From a virus, in IMG/VR virus record IMGVR_UViG_3300009103_000153, positions 1 through 23,938 of that record: a stretch of DNA of 23,938 nt. One strand, written 5' to 3'. This document shows positions 8,361 through 15,237 of this stretch, in pieces. The notes under the pieces were generated by a model. That model saw only the letters and a program-made list of their open reading frames with translations, was not told the DNA's origin and made no database searches. The first letter of the stretch is position 1. Each line of letters begins with the position of its first letter. The position numbers and the translations under genes were made by a program.

Positions 8361-8645
8361 CTAGCCGAAGTAAGTGACATCGATGGTGCTGGTCGATGAA
8401 ACCCGAATAAACTTGACATCATCCAAATCGTCCTGGTACAAATCCAAGACGCTGTATGGATTCAAATAATGTCCGACACTGGCCGTCGGCGTACCCCAAC
8501 GTACCCTCACGGGCTCCGCCCCATTCGTAACCATCGCAGCGATAGCCCCCGTCGGCCTGGTCAAACCAATAGCGGTACCTGCAACCGTTACTTGCTGGTC
8601 GCTAAGGGCAGAACCGTATTCTGCCGCTGACTGTCTGATACCCAT
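8361..8645 (-). CDS. 94-aa small virion structural protein (predicted)
   Basis: The ATG at 8645 follows the TAG of the 43-aa gene by one nucleotide. The protein is beta-rich and has no charged helices: AGTAIGLTRPTGA, AMVTNGAEPVRVRWG, and a C-terminus IRVSSTSTIDVTYFG. This pattern (residues tolerating position, an 'RW' strand and an ending in IDVTY) is typical of small decoration or fibre-associated phage proteins, although I cannot name a family. It lies within the block of fibre genes and is probably translated in series with the genes around it. Confidence 0.75.
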   Translation of the reverse strand: MGIRQSAAEYGSALSDQQVTVAGTAIGLTRPTGAIAAMVTNGAEPVRVRWGTPTASVGHYLNPYSVLDLYQDDLDDVKFIRVSSTSTIDVTYFG

Positions 8646-8646
8646 G

Positions 8647-8778
8647 CTAATCCTCCAGCGCGGCTACCCGCGCCTCCAAATCGTCCAGTTTCTCCTGGAT
8701 CTTACGAAGTTCGTACTCAATAGATGTAGCGTTCGGCCCGACAAACCTATGAGTCGGCTTGTATTCAATCGTCGGCAT
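8647..8778 (-). CDS. 43-aa coiled-coil protein
   Basis: The ATG at 8778 overlaps the end of the 114-aa gene by 14 nt; the TAG at 8647-8649 sits one base before the next ATG. The N-terminal 20 residues (MPTIEYKPTHRFVGPNATSI) are followed by a clear heptad helix (EYELRKIQEKLDDLEARVAALED), which should form a short coiled coil. The next gene starts immediately, so this frame fills what would otherwise be a 120-nt gap. A coiled coil beside the membrane-anchored coiled-coil 114-aa protein suggests the two may interact; this is inference. Function unknown. Confidence 0.75.
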   Translation of the reverse strand: MPTIEYKPTHRFVGPNATSIEYELRKIQEKLDDLEARVAALED

Positions 8779-9109
8779 CAGGCCACCATTCCTGTTCCGC
8801 CTCCATCAACAAAGTGCTAACGGAAGAAGCGATGCCGGCGACGAGTGCTTCCATCTCATCTACGCGGTTGCACATCTCCTCCATCGCCACCAGGCGGTCC
8901 TCCAACTCGCGGATGTCCTCCACCCGCGCATAGGCGTTCATGTCCATCGAGTCTTCGATGGATTCGACCGATTCTTCGAGTCGGTCGATGCGAGCCACCG
9001 TACGGGCAGAAGACCAGGTGATGGTCCCAGCGATCACCGCCACGGACAGGATCAGTCCGACCGCGATGGTCGGGATCTTGACTTGACGGATGTCGGTGGG
9101 AGTATCCAT
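8765..9109 (-). CDS. 114-aa membrane-anchored coiled-coil protein, possible lysis component
   Basis: The ATG at 9109 overlaps the preceding stop (TAATG). A 12-residue N-terminal tail is followed by one transmembrane segment (IPTIAVGLILSVAVIAGTIT, about 12-31). A long acidic coiled coil follows (RIDRLEESVESIEDSM, RELEDRLVAMEEMCNRVDEM), and a hydrophobic/acidic tail ends in EWWPDADD. One TM plus a periplasm-length coiled coil fits a small phage membrane protein such as an inner-membrane spanin, a holin-like accessory or an envelope-interacting ejection factor. No endolysin is present nearby to settle this. The TM and coiled coil are visible; the role is inferred. Confidence 0.8.
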   Translation of the reverse strand: MDTPTDIRQVKIPTIAVGLILSVAVIAGTITWSSARTVARIDRLEESVESIEDSMDMNAYARVEDIRELEDRLVAMEEMCNRVDEMEALVAGIASSVSTLLMEAEQEWWPDADD

Positions 9110-9387
9110 TACTCAGGCGGTGTGGGCCACACCACTTCTGACACGCGGCTGTACGTTTGGGGCAGATCCCGTAGATCCTGTCGGTACCTCTCCCACTCTG
9201 CCTTCTGTTCGTCGGTGAGTGGTGCGTCACCCAACTGGGTCCAATCACAGTTCCCCAACGTGGCGTTGCGCTGGGAGCGGACCTGCGAGAAGTCCAGATC
9301 CGCAGCCTCAAACATGGCGTCCAGTTCGGCTTCTTCTTCTGCCGTCAGTTCGATGTATTCACCGTTGACGACCTTCATTCGTGGCAT
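9109..9387 (-). CDS. Tail-fibre/tail assembly chaperone-like protein (92 aa)
   Basis: The ATG at 9387 has AGGAG six bases upstream. The C-terminal half carries the pattern RNATLGNCDWTQLGDAPL, then T-x-x-QK-x-x-W-x-x-YRQDLRDLPQ, and ends VVWPTPPE. This 'RN-x-x-L-x-x-x-DW-x-x-L-x-D ... W-x-x-YRQ-x-LRD-[IL]P ... WP-x-P' signature is that of the phage tail assembly chaperone / fibre assembly group (Pfam Phage_tail_APC-type, also found at the end of tail-fibre assembly proteins). The N-terminal half is acidic (ELTAEEEAELDAMFEAADLDF). Its place directly after the fibre paralogues supports a role in folding or attaching them. Family recognition is from motif memory. Confidence 0.8.
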   Translation of the reverse strand: MPRMKVVNGEYIELTAEEEAELDAMFEAADLDFSQVRSQRNATLGNCDWTQLGDAPLTDEQKAEWERYRQDLRDLPQTYSRVSEVVWPTPPE

Positions 9388-9388
9388 G

Positions 9389-9922
9389 TCAGGCTCCTGT
9401 TACTCCGTAGAGGGTGATAGCGGAATACTGGGCCAAGTCATCGGCGTAACCCGATGCGATCTTGATTGACGAGATCGCTGAAGCCTGAGCGTAAAGACCC
9501 GCTGTGACTCCAGTAGCCCAGTCGCCGCTGCTTGTGCTGTTGTTCGGTGAAACAAACCGCATCACGAACGGCTTGAAGGTCGACGTATCCGAGTAGTTGG
9601 GAATCCAGATGTCCATACAACCGAACGTGTCGGCCAAAGCCTGATCCGCAGGCCACTGGACGTTCACCAAATCGCCGCGTGCAGCCTCGCGGGTTGCCGT
9701 GAGAGAGGTGCTGCTGGCGTACAGCGACGTATTGGAATACACGGACGAAGTGACACTGTTCACGGTCAGCGACATTGAAACGTACTTCCTGGTGGCGTAC
9801 TCGCCACGCAACGACGCCTTTATGAGCAAGTGGTCGTAGGACGACGAAATGCTCGTTTCCTCCCAGTAGGCGGCACCGCCTGACCCGATCTCAGTGTGGT
9901 CGATAACAGTGAAAGCAGCCAT
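9389..9922 (-). CDS. Fibre-type virion protein, paralogue C (177 aa)
   Basis: I chose the ATG at 9922 rather than 9970 because it overlaps the upstream stop as TAATG, the rule in this operon, and the extra 16 residues look unrelated. The protein is beta-rich: YWEETSISSSYDHLLIKASLR, VSMSLTVNSVTSSVYSNTSLY, DIWIPNYSDTSTFKPFVMRF, and an ending in SAITLYGVTGA. It shares with its two upstream neighbours the order 'Y-[DE]HL-x-I-x-x-x-x-R', an irregular Ser/Thr/Asn-rich middle and a C-terminal [FI]-x-LYG motif. I interpret it as one of three small fibre or receptor-binding subunits. No enzymatic signature is seen. Confidence 0.8.
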   Translation of the reverse strand: MAAFTVIDHTEIGSGGAAYWEETSISSSYDHLLIKASLRGEYATRKYVSMSLTVNSVTSSVYSNTSLYASSTSLTATREAARGDLVNVQWPADQALADTFGCMDIWIPNYSDTSTFKPFVMRFVSPNNSTSSGDWATGVTAGLYAQASAISSIKIASGYADDLAQYSAITLYGVTGA

Positions 9923-10482
9923 TACGAGTTCTTCCAGCCGTACAAGGTGAACTCTGAACCACGCAGCCACGCCGTCCCGTCCACGGGATTCAACAGGATC
10001 GCGTTGACGACAGAAACGTCATCCCACACGCCGCCGCCGAACCTCAGCAACACATCGTTTGCCCCGCTGCCCAACGATGACACCATGCCGCTCTGAGCCA
10101 TTATGGATGTGTTCTTGCTCGCGTTCGCGTAGTCCAACAGCAGGATGGAGCCTTGGCCGAAGTTTGCTGCGCCCGAATACTTCGTGGACACTCGCGGGAC
10201 AAGCATCGACGTTTGGCTGGCGCTGGCATACCCTGCTTCCGTTGAGCCGTGTGCGTAGATGTACGCATAGGAATAGTTGGAACCAGTATCGACAGGCGAG
10301 TGGCCCGTGTCGCCCAACCGAATCAGCATGTCGTCGTTGCCATATGACGCCCGATTCGACTGGGCGCTGAACCTGATCTCCAGATGCTCGTAGGTGGACG
10401 GGATGTCGTCCCAGATGATGTACGAAGCCTCAGCCCCGTCAGCCTCCAGGTAGGTCGTCTGGATTGCTTCCATCGCAGCCAT
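9922..10482 (-). CDS. Fibre-type virion protein, paralogue B (186 aa)
   Basis: The ATG at 10482 overlaps the preceding stop (TGATG). Recognisable pieces are IPSTYEHLEIRFSAQSNR, DDMLIRLGDTG, a GSNYSYAYIYAHGS strand, ILLLDYANASKN and the C-terminal GSEFTLYGW. This set (STYEHLEI ... D-x-x-x-[LI]RLN/GD-x-G ... NY ... DY-x-x-x-x-K ... GS-x-F-x-LYG) is common in phage fibre-associated beta-sandwich proteins, especially marine ones. The neighbours on both sides share the same ends, which points to gene duplication. Likely a surface or tail-tip component. Confidence 0.8.
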   Translation of the reverse strand: MAAMEAIQTTYLEADGAEASYIIWDDIPSTYEHLEIRFSAQSNRASYGNDDMLIRLGDTGHSPVDTGSNYSYAYIYAHGSTEAGYASASQTSMLVPRVSTKYSGAANFGQGSILLLDYANASKNTSIMAQSGMVSSLGSGANDVLLRFGGGVWDDVSVVNAILLNPVDGTAWLRGSEFTLYGWKNS

Positions 10483-11063
10483 CAGGCGACCATCCTCGGG
10501 AGGATGCCGAACAGGTCGAAGCGGGAACCAGAGACAAACCCTGTGTCGTCCAGAAGGTCGATCTCAATGATCGGATCTTGGTTCCTCCAGATCGCACCGA
10601 ACAGGTTGACGTTCCCCGACCCGTCTAGGTCGCACGCTCCTTGGCAGAACGCCGCCTTGTATTTGCCGGAGTTGATGTCGGAGAAGGTCATGACGTAACC
10701 GCCGAAAATGTTGGCGGTCGCTGACACCTGCGGGGCCACTCCGAAGCGGATGTAACTAATCGACGCGTTGACATCGCCAGCCGCCGACGACCCGTCGCTC
10801 TGTAACTGCTGCCACCCGTAGTTGTTGCCCGTGTCGTTGTTCAGTCGCAGGTAGACGCCCGTCGTAGCACTCCCCGACACTCCCGAGCGTGCGTAGCCGA
10901 CTACGACGAGATCAAGGTACTGCGACCAGTCCCCGACCTGACCGTCGTTGGTTGAAGTGAACGACACATTCGCACCGCTGGGCGAAGCGGTCGCCAGGGC
11001 GACCCACGCCTCACCGTCGGTGATCGCACCCGTGGCAGCGTCGATATAAGCGGGGAGTGCCAT
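10482..11063 (-). CDS. Fibre-type virion protein, paralogue A (193 aa)
   Basis: The ATG at 11063 overlaps the preceding stop (TAATG). The protein is beta-rich, with DWSQYLDLVVVGYAR, VYLRLNNDTGNNYGWQQLQ, NIFGGYVMTFSDINSGKYK and C-terminal GSRFDLFGILPRMVA. 'LRLNNDTG-x-NY' and the closing 'GS-x-F-x-L[YF]G' are shared with paralogue B, and the last also with paralogue C. It follows directly on the glycine-rich adhesin gene. Probably part of the host-recognition apparatus; function inferred from context and general resemblance. Confidence 0.8.
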   Translation of the reverse strand: MALPAYIDAATGAITDGEAWVALATASPSGANVSFTSTNDGQVGDWSQYLDLVVVGYARSGVSGSATTGVYLRLNNDTGNNYGWQQLQSDGSSAAGDVNASISYIRFGVAPQVSATANIFGGYVMTFSDINSGKYKAAFCQGACDLDGSGNVNLFGAIWRNQDPIIEIDLLDDTGFVSGSRFDLFGILPRMVA

Positions 11064-12007
11064 TACGCAGCCACCTCGTATCGGACGAGGAAGATACCTG
11101 CGCCACCTTCACGGCCCGCGTAGGCAATACCTGTCACGTCGCGGCCTCCTGCTCCACCGCCCGTGTTCACGACACCGGCCTGAGCGTCGTCGGCATTGTT
11201 GCCGCCGTCGCCACCTCCGTAAGTTCCGCCGACCTTGCGTACACCCGTGTCGTAGTCACCAGCACCGCCACCGCCTCCATAGCCGACGGCGGTCGCCGTG
11301 ATCCCCCAATGAAGGGCACCATCGCCACCCTGTCCTGCTCCGTCGGTACCGCCTGCTTCACCGTTGCCACCGCCACCACCGCCAGCGGCGATGACGCCAT
11401 CGCCGTCGTAGCCCTGACCGGACGTTCCGTCGCCTCCGTCCGAACCGGGGTAGCCGCCGCCACCTGATCCACCACCGCCACCAACCCCGCTAGAGGGTGT
11501 GGCGTTGCCCCCGCCGTATCCGCCTCCGACGGCGGTGTAGCCGAACGCAGTCGAATCAGCACCATCGGTCGGGAGAGTCGAACCTGCGCCGTCGCTTTCG
11601 GCCCCGCCACCAGTCCCGACAACAATCGTATAAATGCCCGCGCTTACCGTGTATGCGCCTGACGCCGTAGTCGCTCCAGACCCTCCGGCGAGGGAACCGA
11701 GGATGCCACCTGCGCCAGCACCACCCACGCCTGAACCGCCACCGCCAGCGACGAGCAGCCAATCGACATCAGCCGAACCACTAGCCACGACAAACTTGCC
11801 ATCGCCACGGAACGCATGGACCCGGTAGGTCGTGCCAGAGTCGGTGTATTGGGTGATGATCCCGCCAGTAGCCACTAACGGGCCACCGAATACGCCGCCG
11901 TTCAGCCAAGTGGAAACAGCCGTAGACGGCCACCCACGGGCAGTATCCTTCCGCCCCTTCCAGTTGGAAACGGCGGTGGACGGGTTGGTGCGGTCCTGGC
12001 GGAACAT
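11063..12007 (-). CDS. Glycine-rich tail adhesin/fibre protein (314 aa)
   Basis: The ATG at 12007 lies 3 nt after the preceding stop. The N-terminal 75 residues contain TYRVHAFRGDGKFVVASG, the usual lead-in strand of glycine-rich phage proteins ('...H-x-F-x-x-x-G-x-F-V'). DWLLVAGGGGSG follows, then about 200 residues of Gly-rich sequence broken by short strands (YTIVVGTGGG, AVGYGGGGGAG), and the C-terminus GAGIFLVRYEV closes the domain. Such Gly-rich modules are known to form polyglycine-helix sandwiches in phage adhesins (for example S16 gp38), where loops between Gly runs bind receptors. Here it is most likely a receptor-binding or fibre-tip protein. The repeat-rich DNA would be prone to recombination. 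Confidence 0.85.
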   Translation of the reverse strand: MFRQDRTNPSTAVSNWKGRKDTARGWPSTAVSTWLNGGVFGGPLVATGGIITQYTDSGTTYRVHAFRGDGKFVVASGSADVDWLLVAGGGGSGVGGAGAGGILGSLAGGSGATTASGAYTVSAGIYTIVVGTGGGAESDGAGSTLPTDGADSTAFGYTAVGGGYGGGNATPSSGVGGGGGSGGGGYPGSDGGDGTSGQGYDGDGVIAAGGGGGGNGEAGGTDGAGQGGDGALHWGITATAVGYGGGGGAGDYDTGVRKVGGTYGGGDGGNNADDAQAGVVNTGGGAGGRDVTGIAYAGREGGAGIFLVRYEVAA

Positions 12008-12010
12008 CTA

Positions 12011-12367
12011 TCAGGCAGTAATACGGTTCACGAAACCGTTGACGTTGATGACGTTCGCCGTCGCAGCGTGCGCCTTCACAATCAGGCTGTTGTCCAACAG
12101 GAACCCAGGAACGATCAACGTCATCCCCGAATCGGCTGCCAGTTCCAACTCGATGTAGTCGTCCTGGTCGGTGGTGCCCCCGTACTGGACGGTCAACACG
12201 ACCGCCGAAGCGGAAGTGTTGCAGGCGTACAGCCAAATCTCGTCCCTGTTGGAGGTTCCCGAACCAGCGGTGTGGATCGTTACGGGCGATCCTGCCGTCG
12301 TCGAGGTGATGGAGATGTTCTTGCCGTTGGTGCTACCCGACAGGAACTCCTTTGAATACGTTGCCAT
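12011..12367 (-). CDS. 118-aa virion structural protein (fibre-block)
   Basis: The ATG at 12367 has AGAGGAAAGG upstream. The protein is Ser/Thr-rich and all-beta in appearance: GKNISITSTTAGSPVTIHTAG, DEIWLYACNTSASAVVLTVQYGG, IELELAADSGMTLIVPGFLL and SLIVKAHAATANVINVNGFVNRI. This layout (two hydrophobic strands, a central 'IWLYACNTS' strand, then a 'NVNGFVNRI' ending) recurs in small phage head-fibre or tail-associated proteins listed only as structural. It is encoded between the 99-aa fibre-motif gene and the glycine-rich adhesin. I can support a structural role, not a precise one. Confidence 0.8.
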   Translation of the reverse strand: MATYSKEFLSGSTNGKNISITSTTAGSPVTIHTAGSGTSNRDEIWLYACNTSASAVVLTVQYGGTTDQDDYIELELAADSGMTLIVPGFLLDNSLIVKAHAATANVINVNGFVNRITA

Positions 12368-12379
12368 AATGCCTTTCCT

Positions 12380-12679
12380 CTATGAGAAAACTTGGTTTGC
12401 GATGATGTTGTCGTCCACAGCCGTGGTCACCCACGCAACCCCAGGGGTCGCGCTGGAGTCAGCCACCAAGAATGTTCCATTGGCTCCGATGCCAACTCGA
12501 ACAACCGTGTTATCGGCCGAACCGGCCAGAATGTCTCCCTTGGCGTCGATCAGAGTGTTCTGAACAACCCCAGGCGACGAGTTCACGAATGTTTCAATAT
12601 CCGTGAAGTTCTGGTTCATGTCAGCAGCAACAATCGTTGTTCCTGCTGAGAAGTCGTTTGTGACGGCAAGTGTCGCCAT
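12380..12679 (-). CDS. 99-aa tail-fibre-motif protein
   Basis: The start codon abuts the stop of the 527-aa gene (TAAATG). The N-terminus (FSAGTTIVAADMNQNFTDIETFVNS) matches the trimerising lead-in of many phage fibre proteins ('G-x-x-I-x-A-x-x-[ML]N-x-N-F-x-x-I'). The centre carries LIDAKGDILAGSADNTVVRV followed by GANGTFLVADSSATPGVAW, the familiar 'KGD-x-L-x-G-x-x-DNT ... G-x-x-G-x-x-L-x-ADS-x-x-x-G-x-x-W' fibre motif. These are usually parts of long fibres; here they form a whole small protein. It most likely links the tail nozzle to the adhesins encoded downstream. Confidence 0.85.
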   Translation of the reverse strand: MATLAVTNDFSAGTTIVAADMNQNFTDIETFVNSSPGVVQNTLIDAKGDILAGSADNTVVRVGIGANGTFLVADSSATPGVAWVTTAVDDNIIANQVFS

Positions 12680-14263
12680 TTACCTGAGTCTCCTGGGAGT
12701 ATAGGTGAAAGCCAACGCATTGACTTCCCAATGATTATCCGACGTTGGCCCACTCACCTTCAAACTGACGCTCTTGGCTGTTCCCAAAGTCGGCAGATTG
12801 ATGACATCTGCAGTCAACGAACGAGCGATCGCATCCCACTTCGCCACATAATCGGAACTATCGTCGCTGTCGTCCCACTTGGCGGTATCCCACCTGGATG
12901 TGGAAGTTTTGCCGGGAACAGCGACATTGAAAGATGTCGTCTGAGCCGACTTGTCGTAGTCCTTGTAGATGTCGACCGGGAGCGTAATCGTCGATTCGGC
13001 TGAGGTGACCATTCGAGGTCGACCCCACCGTTTCTTCACGATCGGGTTTCTTCCCGTCATCCAGGTTGTGAAGAAGTACGAAGAAATGTGGGTTTCCGCT
13101 GAACTGCCGTATCTGTCGCTGGTGCGGTTCTGTTCATCTTCGACATCGACGACAACACCCGTATTCGCCACACAACCAGCGAATACGGTCGGTGACGAGT
13201 TGGGCGGCCGGTAGGCATACAGTGGGCCGGCGTCGATGTCGGTCAGCACCCAGGCGCCGGTTGGCCCCAAAGTCGGATCATAAATGAACGTCCGCCGAGT
13301 CGTCGTACCGTCCTCTGTCCAATCGACGCTGACGTACGCTTTCTGGTTCCCCCACGCTAGTTGCGGATTCGAGGTGAACGAGATGCGGCCATCCGTGATC
13401 GCCGGAGCGATCTTATCGAACACCCAGGTGAAGTTTTCTTTGTTGTAGGCGAAGACGCCCTGATCGGCGTACCAGAAGAACACCCCGTAGGGGGTGGAGA
13501 TGGGTTGCGACAACGGTACAGACCCGACGCTGTCCGTCAATGTGACCACCTGGAACGAGTCCGAATCGAACCCGAAAATGGCGTAGACACTGTTCGACTT
13601 GAATATCAGGAGTCGATCTCCCATCGGGCACAGGCCGGTGATGTAGTCGCCGTGTTCGCCCTTGTCGATGTCGACGTAATCTGTCGCCGTCCATTTCTCA
13701 GGATCGTTAGCGTTCGACCACCGCACCCGGTACTTGTAACCGGTGGCTGATTCGTAGGTGTACGCCGCCCACGCAAAGTTGTTCCAGAACGCAACATACT
13801 GGGCCTGGGGGAAGTTGCCGGCTGAACCATCCAGAGTCGTACCCAGGTCGGCGGCAGACGATCCATCCCACTTGAATGACGGCTTGTCGTACGATACGCC
13901 GTAGGCAACATTGTTCATGGTCATTCCGTAAACCCTGGACCCGTCGGTGCGGGCCGTGATCCCAGTCAGATCCGTGAAGTTTGCCGTAGCCGAATAGGCG
14001 ACCTTGGTCCCGTAGTTGACCATCAGGTGATTGGTCCCGCTATCCGTGTGAAGCGCCCAAATGCCCTTTACATCGGCGCTCAGAGCCGTCGTGTTGCGAC
14101 GATCGACGCCGTCGCGCATTCTGATCCCTCCACGGGGATCTACGAGAACATTGAGAAGATCCGGTGATTCGTTGTCTTCCAGGTTGAACTGGTCGGTACG
14201 AAGGTTCAGTCCGCCGATGAACGATTCGAGGGTTTCTAACTTGAACTGACTACGCGTAGCCAT
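12680..14263 (-). CDS. Tail nozzle/hub protein, P22 gp10-like (527 aa)
   Basis: The ATG at 14263 starts next to the preceding stop. The N-terminus (FIGGLNLRTDQFNLEDNESPDLLNV, then GGIRMRDGVDRRN) is the standard opening of podovirus tail-hub/nozzle proteins ('GG-x-N-x-x-x-[DS]-x-x-x-[LI]-x-x-x-E-[SA]-x-x-x-x-N'). The body has repeated strands typical of a beta-propeller, e.g. YVAFWNNFAWAAYTYES, GLCPMGDRLLIFKSNSVYAIFG, GVFFWYADQGVFAYN and PQLAWGNQKAYVSVDW. A C-terminal beta domain ends FTYTPRRLR. In P22 and T7 such proteins plug the head-tail channel and carry the fibres, which fits the fibre genes directly downstream. Assignment by gene order and sequence style; fairly sure. Confidence 0.85.
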   Translation of the reverse strand: MATRSQFKLETLESFIGGLNLRTDQFNLEDNESPDLLNVLVDPRGGIRMRDGVDRRNTTALSADVKGIWALHTDSGTNHLMVNYGTKVAYSATANFTDLTGITARTDGSRVYGMTMNNVAYGVSYDKPSFKWDGSSAADLGTTLDGSAGNFPQAQYVAFWNNFAWAAYTYESATGYKYRVRWSNANDPEKWTATDYVDIDKGEHGDYITGLCPMGDRLLIFKSNSVYAIFGFDSDSFQVVTLTDSVGSVPLSQPISTPYGVFFWYADQGVFAYNKENFTWVFDKIAPAITDGRISFTSNPQLAWGNQKAYVSVDWTEDGTTTRRTFIYDPTLGPTGAWVLTDIDAGPLYAYRPPNSSPTVFAGCVANTGVVVDVEDEQNRTSDRYGSSAETHISSYFFTTWMTGRNPIVKKRWGRPRMVTSAESTITLPVDIYKDYDKSAQTTSFNVAVPGKTSTSRWDTAKWDDSDDSSDYVAKWDAIARSLTADVINLPTLGTAKSVSLKVSGPTSDNHWEVNALAFTYTPRRLR

Positions 14264-14266
14264 AAG

Positions 14267-14971
14267 TTACTCCCACGAATATCGCATACGGTTTGGGAGG
14301 ATGACCTGCGAACGCCACCGTGAAGCACTCCGACTGTTCAACAGCACGGGTTGTGGCGCCGGCATGTCGTCGTAGCGTGCTTTCAGGTTGTCGAGTTCCT
14401 GATTGAAAATCTGGAAATACTGGGTCGCCATCGTGGGATCTTCCTGCTGCTCGTAAGCGCGGGCAATCCCGTACGTTGCCACCACGATATGGAACGGATC
14501 CGGCAGATCGGACGGTTCCGTAGCATCAGACACGCCAGCCCCGAAAGTCGTCGGGTTCTTGTATCCGCGCACATAGATCGTTTCAGCAGTTGTAGGCGTA
14601 GGGTACAGGCGGACTGTCTCACCCCAATACGACCACCACCAGGGCGATCCCTGACCGGTCACATTGAGCGGATAGACCACATCGCCTTCGTCGCGGCCAA
14701 CATAGGTCGCAACGTGATCGTCGGTGCGAATGGCTGCGATTTCACGCAAACCATTAGTTACGGATGCGCCGATCGCAGCCAGGGTGTAGTCCTTCTGCGA
14801 CGCTACCGTGTCGAACGTGGTCGACACCTCGAAGAACGGCCACCGCTTCTCCGAATAGACGATGACATCGTAGCCTTCGCCCAGGAAACGGTTGAGGGTA
14901 TCGTCGGAAATATCGGTGGAATCGATGTCCACCACGGAGCGGACATACGACCGCATGGTCGAAATGTCCAC
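14267..14971 (-). CDS. Head-tail adaptor protein (234 aa)
   Basis: The start is a GTG at 14971 with AGGAAG five bases upstream; an internal ATG at codon 6 is possible. The N-terminal helices (TMRSYVRSVVDIDSTDISDDTLNRFLGEGYDVIVYSEKRWPFF) are followed by beta strands (QKDYTLAAI, LREIAAIR, GETVRLYPTP, IYVRGYKNP). A C-terminal helical segment follows (LPDPFHIVVATYGIARAYEQQED). This helix-sandwich-helix order with 'D-x-x-LN-x-[FW]-[LI]' and 'P-x-x-x-H' motifs is that of podovirus/siphovirus connector adaptors that bind under the portal ring. It lies between capsid and nozzle genes, as expected. Confidence 0.85.
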   Translation of the reverse strand: MDISTMRSYVRSVVDIDSTDISDDTLNRFLGEGYDVIVYSEKRWPFFEVSTTFDTVASQKDYTLAAIGASVTNGLREIAAIRTDDHVATYVGRDEGDVVYPLNVTGQGSPWWWSYWGETVRLYPTPTTAETIYVRGYKNPTTFGAGVSDATEPSDLPDPFHIVVATYGIARAYEQQEDPTMATQYFQIFNQELDNLKARYDDMPAPQPVLLNSRSASRWRSQVILPNRMRYSWE

Positions 14972-14973
14972 GG

Positions 14974-15228
14974 CTACTTCCTATGGAAGACGCACAGGTC
15001 GCTGCCCGCAGGGGGATTCCCCTTACAGGGATCCCCGCTGCGGGTCAGCGCGCTGCACTTGGGTGCCGCAGGAACAAGGTTCGGGTCTGCGATCGGGGCG
15101 ATCTGATGAACGTTGCGGGATGGCCCCACGGTTTGAGGCCGTGGAGTGCTTTCCCGGTAATGGTCGCCAGATGGTTGACCATACGGTCGAACCCCGACTT
15201 TGTACGCGTCTGCGAATCCTCGTCCCAT
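14974..15228 (-). CDS. 84-aa protein with C-terminal Cys/His zinc-knuckle-like motif
   Basis: The ATG at 15228 is 9 nt after the capsid gene's TAG, with no convincing Shine-Dalgarno, so translation is likely coupled to the capsid gene. The N-terminal 55 residues are Arg/Pro-rich and uninformative. The last 30 residues hold C58-x9-C68-x10-C79-x2-H82 in the setting KCSALTRSGDPCKG ... GSDLCVFHRK. This matches a small family of proteins in phages and bacteria with 'C-x-x-x-T-x-x-G-x-PC-x-x-x-x-x-x-x-x-x-x-C-x-x-H', presumed to bind zinc. Placing such a protein between capsid and adaptor is unusual and may indicate DNA or capsid binding; its job is unknown. Confidence 0.8.
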   Translation of the reverse strand: MGRGFADAYKVGVRPYGQPSGDHYRESTPRPQTVGPSRNVHQIAPIADPNLVPAAPKCSALTRSGDPCKGNPPAGSDLCVFHRK

Positions 15229-15237
15229 CGGGTACTA

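Noticed and set aside
8192-8422. 76-codon Cys/Arg-rich minus-strand frame
   Set aside because: The Cys/Arg richness looked like a zinc protein at first, but it is the shadow of the 54-aa fibre-motif gene, which has a strong ribosome-binding site and a familiar sequence motif.
9923-9970. 16-residue N-terminal extension of the 177-aa fibre paralogue
   Set aside because: It would run back over the coding end of paralogue B. The ATG at 9922 gives the TAATG overlap found at neighbouring genes.
11063-12007. Dense GGN repeats as a CRISPR-like or satellite array
   Set aside because: The repeats are irregular, in frame, and encode the glycine-rich domain of an adhesin, with no fixed repeat-spacer period.
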